This document shows, one piece after another, positions 21,520 through 31,112 of a DNA stretch of 64,000 nucleotides. Below the pieces are notes generated by a model. That model had not been told where the DNA came from, did not search any database, and saw only the letters and a list, made by a program, of their open reading frames with translations. Position 1 is the stretch's first letter. Each line of letters starts with the position of its first letter. The stretch is taken from contig JAUZTG010000012.1 of NCBI GenBank assembly GCA_030734395.1, forward strand, positions 1,178,001 through 1,242,000, given 5' to 3'. This DNA is from Sarocladium kiliense (Eukaryota; Ascomycota; Sordariomycetes; Hypocreales; Sarocladiaceae). Both the position numbers and the translations under genes were made by a program.

Positions 21520-22778
21520 TGGATCGCTGCTTGTTATTGAATTTTGGGTCTGAGCCTAGGGCATGCGCGACACTGGAGATGCGAACTTCCGACCGGGCGA
21601 TCTCTCGAGGCGGGGTGTGAGCGGCGCAGATGACAGCTCGATTACATGCACTGAGGACGACGAAGTCTGCTTTGGGTTTAGCAGAGCTTTATTGGTAGAC
21701 CTGCAGGCGATCACAGGTAGAGTGGCAGTATTGGTACAAGTTTCTGGGATGTCAGATCATTGTCTTGTAGTTCTGTCTCGTCATCTTACCAGTATTACAA
21801 ATCACGTCTTACCAACACTGAGCCACTATTGCTGGTGCCATCTTAGCGATTACGATTCTGACCATTCTACGTGCTATTCTACGTACTATTCATGTGATAT
21901 CATTATCCTTCACAGGGTACGAGATTGTCCGCCATCTGCGCTGGGCAACCGCCAGGTACAAGGGTTGATTGACATGATTTGTTGCCTGTCATTCGTGGCG
22001 CCAAATAAATGCCCGTAGCTCATTTTGCGTTCACAGTGGGCGAATGCAATCAGATCAGCGACTTTCTTTAATGCATATCCTGCTTGCCATTGCGACGGAG
22101 GCCGCATCGTTGAGCCAGCATCGCCGCATCTCATGTTTATGTTAGTACTTGCTTGCGATCGGCAACTGGGCGCGTCTGGATCAATGTGGCAACCATGTAT
22201 GCCCGAGGGTAAGAATCAGCGCTGGCCATGTAGCATGTGTCAATGGTAACTATAGCTTTCCTTTGGCTCTCGCATGATTGTCGCCGTAGTGCGATCATTG
22301 TCGCAAGCTACATTAGCCCAAGGGAGGATGCATAACTAGCTAGGCCACTGCCAACAACATGTTCAGTCTAACCCGGGGTTTGCAGCAGAAACTGGTTGAA
22401 GCAGTGTAACGCTGAGCTCGGTGAGTCTCCTACGGAGCTTTATACACCCGACTTAACCGATCTGCAGAACCCGAGCCGTCAAAGACGAAGTCATGTACTT
22501 GTTTCTCCTCAATTTTCGAGTCCCGGTTCAATTGAGATCTTAAAAGACAACGGAAGTTGCCCGTCCGTGTGAATTGATTGCTCTCCCCGAGCCCAAACAA
22601 TCTAGTTGATCAGGACCTTCCTCCTCCAGACCGGGATAATGTGGGGTTCGGCAATTAGAAGAAGAATATAAGACAATGCTCTTGCTTCCTGTGACGGAAT
22701 TTAGCTTGATACTTGAGCTTAGAACCTCGAAGCATCTAGCATTCTCGAGGACTGGTCGTGAATCGCAACACCGTCATC
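21520..22778. other. Divergent promoter region: regulator gene (-) and alpha-galactosidase gene (+)
   Basis: No gene is seen in about 1.26 kb. It contains a patch of degenerate 12-bp repeats (21838-21897). A GTGGGG near 22641 fits the CreA consensus SYGGRG, which would suit a carbon-repressed glycosidase; this is inference. Confidence 0.45.
21838..21897. repeat. Degenerate 12-bp tandem repeat patch
   Basis: Five successive 12-bp units can be aligned. The clearest are CCATTCTACGTG (21862-21873), CTATTCTACGTA (21874-21885) and the partly matching CTATTCATGTGA. They match the unit of the larger arrays near 54.0 kb (consensus close to CTATTCTATGTG). Confidence 0.55.
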
Positions 22779-24239
22779 ATGCAGTTCAAAGCCATTCTGC
22801 TCACCGCCGTGGCTGGACCTGTTGCTATGGCACTGGTGAGCCCTGATGGGATTGGAAGGCTCCCGGCCATGGGCTGGAACTCCTGGAACGAATATGCTTG
22901 CGATATAAATGAGGAGGTTTTCGTCACCATCGCCGATCTAATGGTTGATCTCGGTCTCAAGGATGTTGGTTACGAATACGTCAACATCGACGATTGCTGG
23001 AGCGACAAGGTCAACAAGCGTGATAACTCTACGGGTAGAATTCTCGTGGACTCCGTCAAGTTCCCCCACGGCATTGCCCACGTTGCCGATGAGGTCCATG
23101 CAAGAGGTCTGAAGCTGGGGATCTATGGCGATGCAGGTCAGCTTAAATAGCTCTTTTGGCGACGTTAACTATTGGATCCTAGTGCGGCTGACGTCCCTTA
23201 GGAACCGAAACGTGTGGAGGCTACCCCGGCTCTCTTGGGTACGAGGAGATCGACGCTGCGACATGGGCTGATTGGGGCATCGACTGTAAGTGCAATTTCT
23301 GTGGCACCTTGCCAGCGCACAAAGTATGATACCGATTCTTATTATGGGAAAGATCTCAAATACGACAACTGTAACGTTCCGGATGAGTGGGTGGACGTTC
23401 CCTATATGTACCCGGACAACGGCGGGCTGGTTGAGGGCGAGGTCCCTCCAGGCTACGACTGGTCGACCTCTAACAGTACCAAGCGTTACAACCAGATGCG
23501 CGACGCTCTCCTGAACCAGGACCGCACCATTGAATACTCCCTTTGCATCTGGGGTCATGCCAATGTCGTCGAGTGGGGCAACGACACCGGCCACAGCTGG
23601 CGAATGTTCAGCGACATCTGGCCCGAATGGACTGGAGCATACGATTACAGCCGAGCCCTCATGCCGATTCTCAACCAGGCCGCTTTCTACTGGGATGTTT
23701 CTGATTTCTGGGGCCACAACGACTGGGACATGCTAGAGGTTGGCAATGGCAATCTCACGTTCGAAGAGAACCGCAGCCACTTCGCTCTATGGGCAGCCCT
23801 CAAGAGTCCCCTGATCATCGGCACCAAGCTCGACACTATCACAGATGAGGTTCTGGCTATTCTGAAGAACGAGGAGTTGATCGCCTTCAACCAAGACCCT
23901 GTATACGGCAGAGGGGTGAAGCCGTACTTGTGGGACGGCATCAGCAACGATACACACCCGGCCAACTACTGGGCCGGCAATTCGGTGAAGGGGATGCATG
24001 CCTTTGTGCTGAACACCATGGATGATGAGATGGATATGGAGGTTGTTTTTGGAGATCTTCCAGGGCTCAAGTGCAAAAAGTCGCAGTCTTTCCTCGTCCA
24101 TGACATGTGGACTGGTGAGGATATCGGGGTGTTCGAGGGGTCTGTCACGGTCAGCGTCAAGCGACATGACACTGCTGCTCTTCGAATCACAAAGGCTGAC
24201 GGGGAGCACCCCAACCCAAAGTGGATGCTGAGGACTTAG
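22779..24239 (+). CDS. Secreted alpha-galactosidase, glycoside hydrolase family 27
   Basis: The enzyme removes terminal alpha-1,6-linked galactose from melibiose, raffinose-type sugars and galactomannan outside the cell. Exons are 22779-23136, 23202-23285 and 23353-24239, giving 442 residues. A signal peptide (MQFKAILLTAVAGPVAMA) precedes the GH27 opening RLPAMGWNSWNEYACDIN. The splices rebuild GIYGDAGTETCGGYPGSLGY and DWGIDYLKYDNCN. Asp152 in YLKYDNC is the expected nucleophile. The second catalytic Asp lies in HNDWDMLEVGN near residue 272. AALKSPLIIGTKL follows, as is usual, and the C-terminal part is a beta-rich domain (TVSVKRHDTAALRIT). There are several N-glycosylation sequons. The introns are 65 and 67 bp. 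Confidence 0.94.
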
Positions 24240-24404
24240 TAAATGAAGTAGAAGTCACAAAAGCGGCAACACAATTCTACTGCTTCTAAGCCTGCTACGT
24301 AAATTCCATGCCTCATCCAGCGACTACATCTTGAGATATAACTGCATCCAACCTGTCGAGAATCCGACGATATGAACCGAGAGCTGGGACTCCGTACTAC
24401 CAAT

Positions 24405-25076
24405 CTATACGGCTTGCTCCCGCACTGGCTCATACTTCGATATCGGATCTTCGGGTGTTGATCTCATGCTTGAAGGTCGCATTGCGCCACCATAGGAGGT
24501 GTCCGGCCTGAATGCAGTTTGCTCTTCATCCACAAATGTCTTGTAACTTCCCGCTCGACTCTCCTTCCAGTATGCAAATGCAGAGTAGAATAAAAGCCCA
24601 TACAGAGAGACCCTATGATCAAGGTTGAAAGCGTGAGCTAAAAGTGTCAAAACCGATTGCAATAAGGAGTACACGTACGTCAAGGCAATACCAGTGCCGC
24701 GGATTATGCGATCGTGGTAGGCTATCATGCTGGCCACAAAGATGGCGGTCCACAGCGCATTTTGGATGACGTTGGAAAGAAGGAGGAAGCGAGGACTCAG
24801 GGTTGTCCGGATGTGCTTGAGGATGCAGACGCTCTCAAGGACGGTACACGCAACAATGACTGCGATTGCGATAGCGGAGAGTATAGTCCGTGTGAACCCC
24901 CCGTCTCGAATCTCGTATATGATGTAAAGCGAGAGGCCATCGTCCATGTACCGAATAAGAAGGCTGGTAATATAGATAAGATAGGCAACGTGGAAGAGTA
25001 GAAGTCCAACTCTAACGACCCAGAAAGGCACGAGGGCCCAACTCGAGAGGTAGTGGCTGGCGGTTGAAATTTGCAT
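24405..25076 (-). CDS. Small multi-pass membrane protein of unknown function
   Basis: The open frame encodes 223 residues with no family I recognise. Hydrophobic segments lie at about residues 12-42, 62-85, 98-122 and 130-170, followed by a polar C-terminal tail. This is the look of a fungal integral-membrane protein with about five helices. A probable intron lies at 24678-24613 (66 bp, GTACGT...CATAG). It is a multiple of three with no stop, so both spliced (201 residues, joining GIALT to VSLYGLLFY) and unspliced forms read through. The gene is tail-to-tail with the alpha-galactosidase gene, 165 bp away. No signal for a transported substrate is visible. Confidence 0.6.
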   Translation of the reverse strand: MQISTASHYLSSWALVPFWVVRVGLLLFHVAYLIYITSLLIRYMDDGLSLYIIYEIRDGGFTRTILSAIAIAVIVACTVLESVCILKHIRTTLSPRFLLLSNVIQNALWTAIFVASMIAYHDRIIRGTGIALTYVYSLLQSVLTLLAHAFNLDHRVSLYGLLFYSAFAYWKESRAGSYKTFVDEEQTAFRPDTSYGGAMRPSSMRSTPEDPISKYEPVREQAV

Positions 25077-26026
25077 GATTGTTCTTTTGTTGGTGTGCAG
25101 CAGGCTGTGATGAGAGCAGAGAAGACGGCGGACAGCAAGCTATGTTGTGACTGGAGTGACCCAAGTAACCTACTGAAGTCATGAAAAGATGGAGTGGCCT
25201 TTAAGAAGTCGGCAGAGAGCCTCACATAGTCTATTAATAGGACTGGGACAAGCAGTCAGTCTGTTACAAGTGTCAATTGAGCGTGGCAGGGCAGCGGATT
25301 CTCACAATGCAAATATTGAGTAATCTGGTAAGGCTCTTGGCAGCTGCCGAAAGCTCCCATGCCCATGCCCATGCCCATGCCCATGTCCATGTCCATGTCC
25401 ATGTCCATACAAGGCCAAACCGCGTCGAAAGTCCTCCACATAACTCTTTCGGGCTATTAGTTTCGAACGAGAAGACCCTGGCTCCTGAGGCTCCTTTCAT
25501 AAAAACCCGTCAATTGCCTAACAGGGTTGTATGTATCGAATCTAATAACATCGCTGCTTGGCGCTGACGGCCTTTGCAGTCTAATTGTCTTAGCAGTAAG
25601 CTACAGCCTCTTCATTCTGAGACACGATTCGTCTTAGGCTAGGAATTTTGTGCCTTGAATAGGCACTTGCCGGAGCGCCAGCCACGATGCCCCAGATCCG
25701 AGCCTGTCATTGTCGAAATTAGCAATGGATCTCGGCATTATGGGTTTGCAAGGCGCAGGAGATTATTCGATAGATCGATGAATGCCGAACCACCAAATTA
25801 GGATCTTGGAGAAAAGAGCACTGTAGGCGAGAGACGATGACAGTGTGCTCCAGTATATATCTACCTGAAGGCAGGAAGTCACTATCTCCCATCCAAAACC
25901 CAAGCAATCAATCCTTACATTTCGATCAACTTGCTGGTTTCCTATCCACTATACTTATTTCCCAACAATTGCCTTCAACCAGCACCTTACCCCCTCCCAA
26001 ATTCTTCCATTTTCGGACGCTGCAAA
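25077..26026. other. Divergent intergenic region: membrane protein (-) and secreted protein (+)
   Basis: No gene is supported. The region contains the hexanucleotide repeat at 25356-25409. The last 200 bp before 26026 are CT-rich, like a fungal leader. Confidence 0.5.
25356..25409. repeat. Hexanucleotide microsatellite (CCCATG)5(TCCATG)4
   Basis: Nine uninterrupted 6-bp units are present: five CCCATG, then three TCCATG and a final TCCATA. The block change from CCCATG to TCCATG suggests the array expanded from two variants. It can be read as Ala-His/Val-His or Met-Gly/Met-Asp repeats, but no gene model includes it. Confidence 0.9.
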
Positions 26027-26716
26027 ATGCACGCCTTCACCACAGTGCTTCCCTTCGTTGGGACTGTCATGAGCATGGTGGCCTCAGTTTCTGGCGCCGC
26101 CGTACCACTTCAAGAGTCAACCAGCTCACTTCATCGACGGGCCACCCACGACACATCCACTTGGGACAAGTACCACAAAGTCAATGAGGCATTCGTTCGA
26201 CAAGGTCTTTGTATGTCATACATTGATCCCACAGAGAGAGACGGCACCTGGGCTTGCGGCCAATATTGCAACAATGAGAACACCAGGGTTTGCTGGACTC
26301 CCATTGAGTCTCTTCAACACGACTATCTGGTCAACACGAACCCAAACGGCGAGCGCTGGGTCGTCGGAGAATGCCACTGTGACTCTGCCGCGGATAACAT
26401 CGCCGAGATCCTGGTAGACTTTACGGGTCGAGGGCTTGACGAAGGGTTCAGGGAGCTGATGAAGCTGAGCTGTATTGTAACGCTGAACATCTTGAAGGAA
26501 GCCGCTTTCCTTGGTGCGTCCTTTATTCCTGGAGCTGGGCAAGCAGCCATAGCAGCCAGAACGATGGTCAAGGCTGTGAAGCTGGCTTCCAAGACCTCTG
26601 GAGGCAAGGACATCTGGACAAGGACTGTGGAGGGAACTTGCAGTGCATTCGATGATCGTGACGCGCTATCCGAAGGCTACGACGTTCTCATGGCCCAAGA
26701 CGATCCAGAGGAGTAG
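26027..26716 (+). CDS. Small secreted cysteine-containing protein of unknown function
   Basis: An intronless frame encodes 229 residues. The first 24 or so (MHAFTTVLPFVGTVMSM, then VASVSGA) look like a signal peptide. A dibasic RR site near residue 38 (SSLHRRATHD) could be a Kex2 cleavage point. The mature part has eight cysteines, six of them packed in the first half (LCMSY, ACGQYCNN, VCW, ECHCDS), consistent with disulfides. The second half has a glycine/alanine-rich helix-like stretch (AAFLGASFIPGAGQAAIAA). The C-terminus is acidic. I do not recognise the family. The features fit a secreted effector-like or extracellular protein, which is inference. The upstream frame open from 25931 has no better ATG. 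Flanking genes do not suggest a pathway. Confidence 0.72.
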   Translation: MHAFTTVLPFVGTVMSMVASVSGAAVPLQESTSSLHRRATHDTSTWDKYHKVNEAFVRQGLCMSYIDPTERDGTWACGQYCNNENTRVCWTPIESLQHDYLVNTNPNGERWVVGECHCDSAADNIAEILVDFTGRGLDEGFRELMKLSCIVTLNILKEAAFLGASFIPGAGQAAIAARTMVKAVKLASKTSGGKDIWTRTVEGTCSAFDDRDALSEGYDVLMAQDDPEE

Positions 26717-27096
26717 TTTAGAGGTAAATTGAGCAAATTTTCAGGCTTTGGCGGGCTGTTAGTCTATCTTATATAAACATCGCGAGTAACAAAGTGCTTG
26801 TTCCAGACGTCGCTTCTTTTACTCTGAACAGTTCAGTTTCGGCTTAGACAATGCCCATACCGGTATTGAGACGTCAGCTATGCTTATAACGTTTTAGCCA
26901 AATGGATTTCACATATGCCTTTTTAGAACAAAACTCCATACTCCTAGCTACGACTGTGCTTAACTTAGAGAGACTCAGTCTATAGATTGTCTATCTTCTA
27001 CTACCACGACAGCCCGGCGGCTGTGCTCCGGAGGATATGTCCATGACTCTTCCATGAAGGATCGTATCGTTCGTCGTTGAATACACATGATAGTCG
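26717..27096. other. Short convergent intergenic region
   Basis: This stretch lies between the secreted protein gene (+) and the alpha-arrestin gene (-), tail to tail. It is AT-rich and contains nothing recognisable. Confidence 0.5.
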
Positions 27097-28330
27097 TCAC
27101 CAAACATACGGTGGTGGTGGAGTTCCAGGCAAACTGCTCAAACCGATACTGCCTTCATCACCGCCTCCACAGTATTGGGGAGGGACACCAATGCCTTCTG
27201 CTAAAGCTTCCAAGCGCTCTTTCGTCATCTCCTCATAGCCGTACGAAAACATGTCCCAGCCGGAGATCGGAAATTCGGGAGAGATGAAAAGAGTCACGGG
27301 TATTGACGTGTCGAATCCTGAGTCCAGCCCATCTGTGATGAAAGTGCCTGAGAAGTGCAACGTGTGGGTGATGTTGATACCTTGGATGCTGAAATCCGGA
27401 GAACATTTGCCTACTATTCGGGGTAAATGTAGGCACTGCTGCCAGTTTTGCAGGTTTGGACTCGAGTCATCAATCGTCAAAGGCCATTCCTCTATTATTC
27501 TCTCCATGTAAATGGTCTCATTGCCTCCTGTGCCAGGCTTGTGGACGACATGGCTTTCTTGGAGATGAAATCTTGCTCTTGCAAGCTTCACATTGGGCCC
27601 AAGCGTGGCAAGCTGGGCATCTATCGGTATGAGACCGCCCAGGGGAATTGCTTGGTGACGAATCGAAAAGCTATACTCGGCATTGGGGCCGAACTTGCCG
27701 TGCGAGGTGACTGAGTCCAGAAGGTCGTAACAAGATGTCGCTGGACAACGAATAACGCGGATTGGTGTGAATGTGCTGTGCTCACGATTGGCGGGGCATT
27801 CATCTATAGTCGAAGCTTCCAATCTGTAACTCAAATTGCAAAGCCTGCATCCCTTGAACGATTCCGTCTCCTCGCCGGAGACAAAAAACTCGAAAGGCCA
27901 TTCGTATGTGCTGCTGTATATGTTCGATCGATTTGGGCTGCCTTCCACGAGAAATGGTTGCCACGGATGTATCGTCTCTTTCATTTCGTGTTTCGAAATA
28001 TCGCTGTGGTGCCTTTGGAGGTGTTAGTCGTATAAGTGCCAGTGATGCATAGTAAATAAGCCCTTGAGCATTGCTCACCCATTCCTAGTGATTTTGGTCA
28101 GGCGAAGCCGGACGCCTTTGACGAATGCACCGGCTGCGACGGACAGGGCCACTTTGCCCCGAAGATACTGCCCGCGTGCTTCTTCATTGTGACCAGTGAG
28201 AATAACAAAGTCGCAATCTGGTCTTTGAGACAATGTCAATGAGTGGCTTGACATGTGCTGAGAGGGAAGCTCACAGTATCTGAACACGGGCTCGAGATCG
28301 GCCGTGTAAGAGTCCTAGAAGAGATCGCAT
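27097..28330 (-). CDS. Alpha-arrestin-like protein with a C-terminal PPxY motif
   Basis: Alpha-arrestins are adaptors that bring Rsp5/Nedd4-type ubiquitin ligases to membrane transporters through PPxY motifs. Exons are 28330-28275, 28222-28079 and 28003-27097, giving 368 residues. The two introns (52 and 75 bp) have GTGAGC donors and AAAG/CCACAG acceptors. The joined N-terminus reads VQILPDCDFVILTGHNEEA, followed by GQYLRGKVALSVAAGAFVKG, which matches an arrestin-N beta-sandwich. The middle part (SYSLPFEF-like YEWPFEFFVSG, then FSIRHQAIPLGG) and the second sandwich (VKLARARFHLQESH, then LTIDDSSPNL) fit arrestin-C. The protein ends GTPPPPYVW, giving PPPY four residues from the end. It is shorter than most yeast arrestin-related adaptors. 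The transporter target is unknown. Confidence 0.78.
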
Positions 28331-29535
28331 GTGCCGAGGACTTATATCAATATGATAATCAGGGAGCAAGCAATGATGTTAAAGTGGTCAGCCTTCAAAA
28401 GGTATTGTCGTCAATGCATGGGAGTGCTCTTGTTGATGTGACAGAGGGTCGTGTACTTCTACGTGCAACGCAAGATCTGGACTATTAAGTAGAGACGGAT
28501 GCTGTGGACATTTAAATACTCGGTTCAGTTCAACACGCGAAAGAGCCAAGAGTTCTACTTTCACCGTTCAAGACTATACTTCAAGCGTACTGGCGACCTC
28601 TTTTTGCTGGTGACGGGGCCATGGCAGATGTTGGCGAATGACCCAAAATAGATGGTCCGCAACCCGGTAAAATTATACGGTAGATTGAAGATCACGACAC
28701 TATACCCCGTGCAAGATCCAGACCCGCTTCTTTTTGACAGATGTCAGTACAAATTGCAGTCTAAAGCTTACCAAAACGAGTAACACGGACCTCAGTTTAG
28801 CAGAATATTATATCCGTCCGACGCTGGTGACATTCTTGTTAGTAACCAGATGATCCGCGGGAACGTGTCTCGCCCTTCTATGATACATAAGCATTCCGTT
28901 ACTTTACGTGTCAACGCGCCAAAGCAGACACCAAATGGTGCCTTTGCATTCGCTTCCAGGTCTAGGCGAATCAGGGATGCTTGGCTAATCGCAGTGCGGT
29001 TCTTTTCGATATCAAGGAGCCGACCGAAAATGGAAACTCCGCATCTGCTGTGGGCGACCAAGACTTGTTCAAGATAAGGTTTCCAGAGCACTTCGTGTAG
29101 GAGAGACCCTAACGATCTTTGCAATGAGAACGGAAACGTACATGTTTGATCTGTAATTAACCTTCTCGTGCCTTTCCAAATCCCATTCCCTCGCGCCGCG
29201 TCGGCCTCATCCACCCTGGACTCTCAATCCGCCTTTAGGCTTCAATTCCGGCTCATTGACGAAGAAGCAGTATACAAAGAAACAGCGATTTTCATCTTGG
29301 CCAAGTCGTTGCCGATCTTCCTTGAGAGCCCGAGAGCGAGGCATATTTCGCTGTCACAATTATACCAAAAGATACCTCGCATGAGGATCTGTGTTCACTA
29401 CTGTAGTGGACAAACAAACCCTATTCTCTGATCGCGATCGAGAGCAAAACACCAATCATCAAAAAAGCCGTCGTTTTCTATCAAAGTACGCCGGCTTCCT
29501 TCTCTGTCTAAATATGCTTTGACCATTGTCATCCA
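28331..29535. other. Intergenic region between the arrestin and F-box genes
   Basis: A 140-codon minus-strand frame (29214-28792) is open but begins at a GTG, has no domain, and its neighbours give no convincing upstream exon. It may be chance or the remnant of a gene. The rest shows nothing. Confidence 0.35.
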
Positions 29536-31112
29536 TCACCGGCAGTGCTTTGTAGCGCAGCTCTCGTCGTCGCACCATAGAATATGTCGGTTGTCGGTCG
29601 TAAATAGCTGCTCGCAGTAAGTTTTCTCATCAAGTCGCAGGAGCCAGTCTACACTAATCGGCGTGTGCATGGTCCATATGTATCGCTGGCTAAGCGATAA
29701 ACGAGCATCGTTCAGAGACCAGGCATATTCAGCTCCCCAGTCCTCGCAGGCGAAGTATTTCTCACGATTGCAGCCGCAACTGAACAGTGAGTCTTCGGAG
29801 AACGGTACCAGTTGTAGTCCAGGCCGCGTAAAACACCCACAAGTTCCTGAGTAGATGAACTCGGAAAGACGTTTCCGTCTCGTGATGTGCTCGCAGGCTC
29901 CAATATGTGCTGGGTTCTGAGCAAGTACATCTAGAAAAGTCTCTCGGATGACCCTTAGGTCCGTCGTATCCTGTGGACTAATGTCGAGTAGCGGGACGTC
30001 ACATCCATACTCGAACGTACTTCCGATGTTGGGGTAGGAGTTGATCTCCAATCATGGCGTTGCTGAAAGTCCTCTATGCCAATAGTCTGGTATGTCGTTG
30101 GTAGGCCGATGCGAAGGATGAGTGCGCACATATTCTGGTAGCGACTCCCTACGCTTATGAGTTGACTCCATGACAATTGGTCTCGGGGGCTTTTATGACG
30201 GCAAAGTGATATCTTTCCAAGCCAGCCAATACATCTCAATTCCCCACTGCCCTGGAGATAGCCTAGGACATGTCGAGGAGGAAAGAGAAAGCGCGGGTGT
30301 TCTACGTTACATCCCGAACAAAAGAGCGCATCCTCAAGGGACTCCAAGTTGGCGTCCCAGTCTTTATGATTTCGAGTTTCCAGGCAGGCATGTCATATCA
30401 ATCCTTGCTGCAGGATCCTGGCTAGATCCTGTAGCTCTTGGACTGTCATAGTTGCAGGATGAAATGGTGGTAGGACGCCTGATATGTCGTTGCCGAAGTA
30501 TTTGCGATGCATGAGTTCATCGTCCAGCAGAACTCGGAAGAAGAAAGATGTTTGCCGCAATAGATATAGAGATCCTGGGCCCAGATGGTAAATGATCTGC
30601 AACAACAACTCTTGCGGAAGAAGGCACAATGTAGATGCAGTGGAGGCCAGCGCCCTTCTGTGCACCGGTGTCTCGACAGATGTCAGTGGCCTGAGGATCG
30701 GTTGCGTTCGTAAGAACAAAGCAGTGGCCTTGTACCCTAAGGAGATAGCCGACTGGGCCAGGGCTCCTGTCCAGCCAAGGGGAGAGGGCAGTGGCGATCC
30801 CATGAGCAGAGGGATTCTGTATTTGCGATGGATCGATATGATGTCAGGTAGACTACCTGGCAAGTCTCTCTCGACCTTGCGTCCAATTCGTTCGACGCCA
30901 CCAAAGCAAGAATCCGTATAAGACCCGTGGATTGGTAGCGCCATCGTGAAGGCGTACAGTAATAATAACAAGCGTTCGAAAGCAGGGTGTTCTGTGGAGG
31001 TGTCGAGGGAAGTTATAGAGAGATGAAGAACACGAGTAAAACCCATCAAGATCAAGCCTCTTTTCGAGACTTTGATCAATAAATGCATGGAGCAAATCAG
31101 CCTAAAGCTCAT
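29536..31112 (-). pseudogene. F-box protein gene interrupted by one in-frame TGA
   Basis: The frame starts at ATG 31112. Exon 1 is 31112-30021, the intron is 30020-29971 (50 bp, GTACGT...CCACAG) and exon 2 is 29970-29536, for 508 codon positions. An F-box motif is clear (LCLLPQELLLQIIYHLGPGS, then LYLLRQTSFFFRVLL). Downstream there is a Cys-rich region typical of this fungal F-box group (ALFCSGCNVEHPRFLFPPRH). The only defect is a TGA at 30395-30393 between QGLI and HACLETRNHKDW. It sits where a Cys codon (TGC or TGT) would complete a C-x-x-C pair, so a single base change explains it. The frame is otherwise intact on both sides, including correct splicing, which points to recent inactivation, a sequencing error, or stop readthrough. 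F-box proteins recruit substrates to SCF ubiquitin ligases; the target is unknown. Confidence 0.7.

Noticed and set aside
18351..24239. A secondary-metabolite or catabolic gene cluster made of the sulfotransferase, Zn2Cys6 factor and alpha-galactosidase
   Set aside because: There is no backbone enzyme, transporter or shared pathway, and the genes are widely spaced on both strands. Only the possible regulator-target link is kept as a finding.
28792..29214. A 140-codon minus-strand frame between the arrestin and F-box genes
   Set aside because: It begins at a GTG, has no recognisable domain, and I could not find a supporting upstream exon, so it is mentioned only as a possible remnant.
29971..30020. 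An apparent frameshift in the F-box gene
   Set aside because: The frame change is explained exactly by a 50-bp intron with a GTACGT donor and a CCACAG acceptor.
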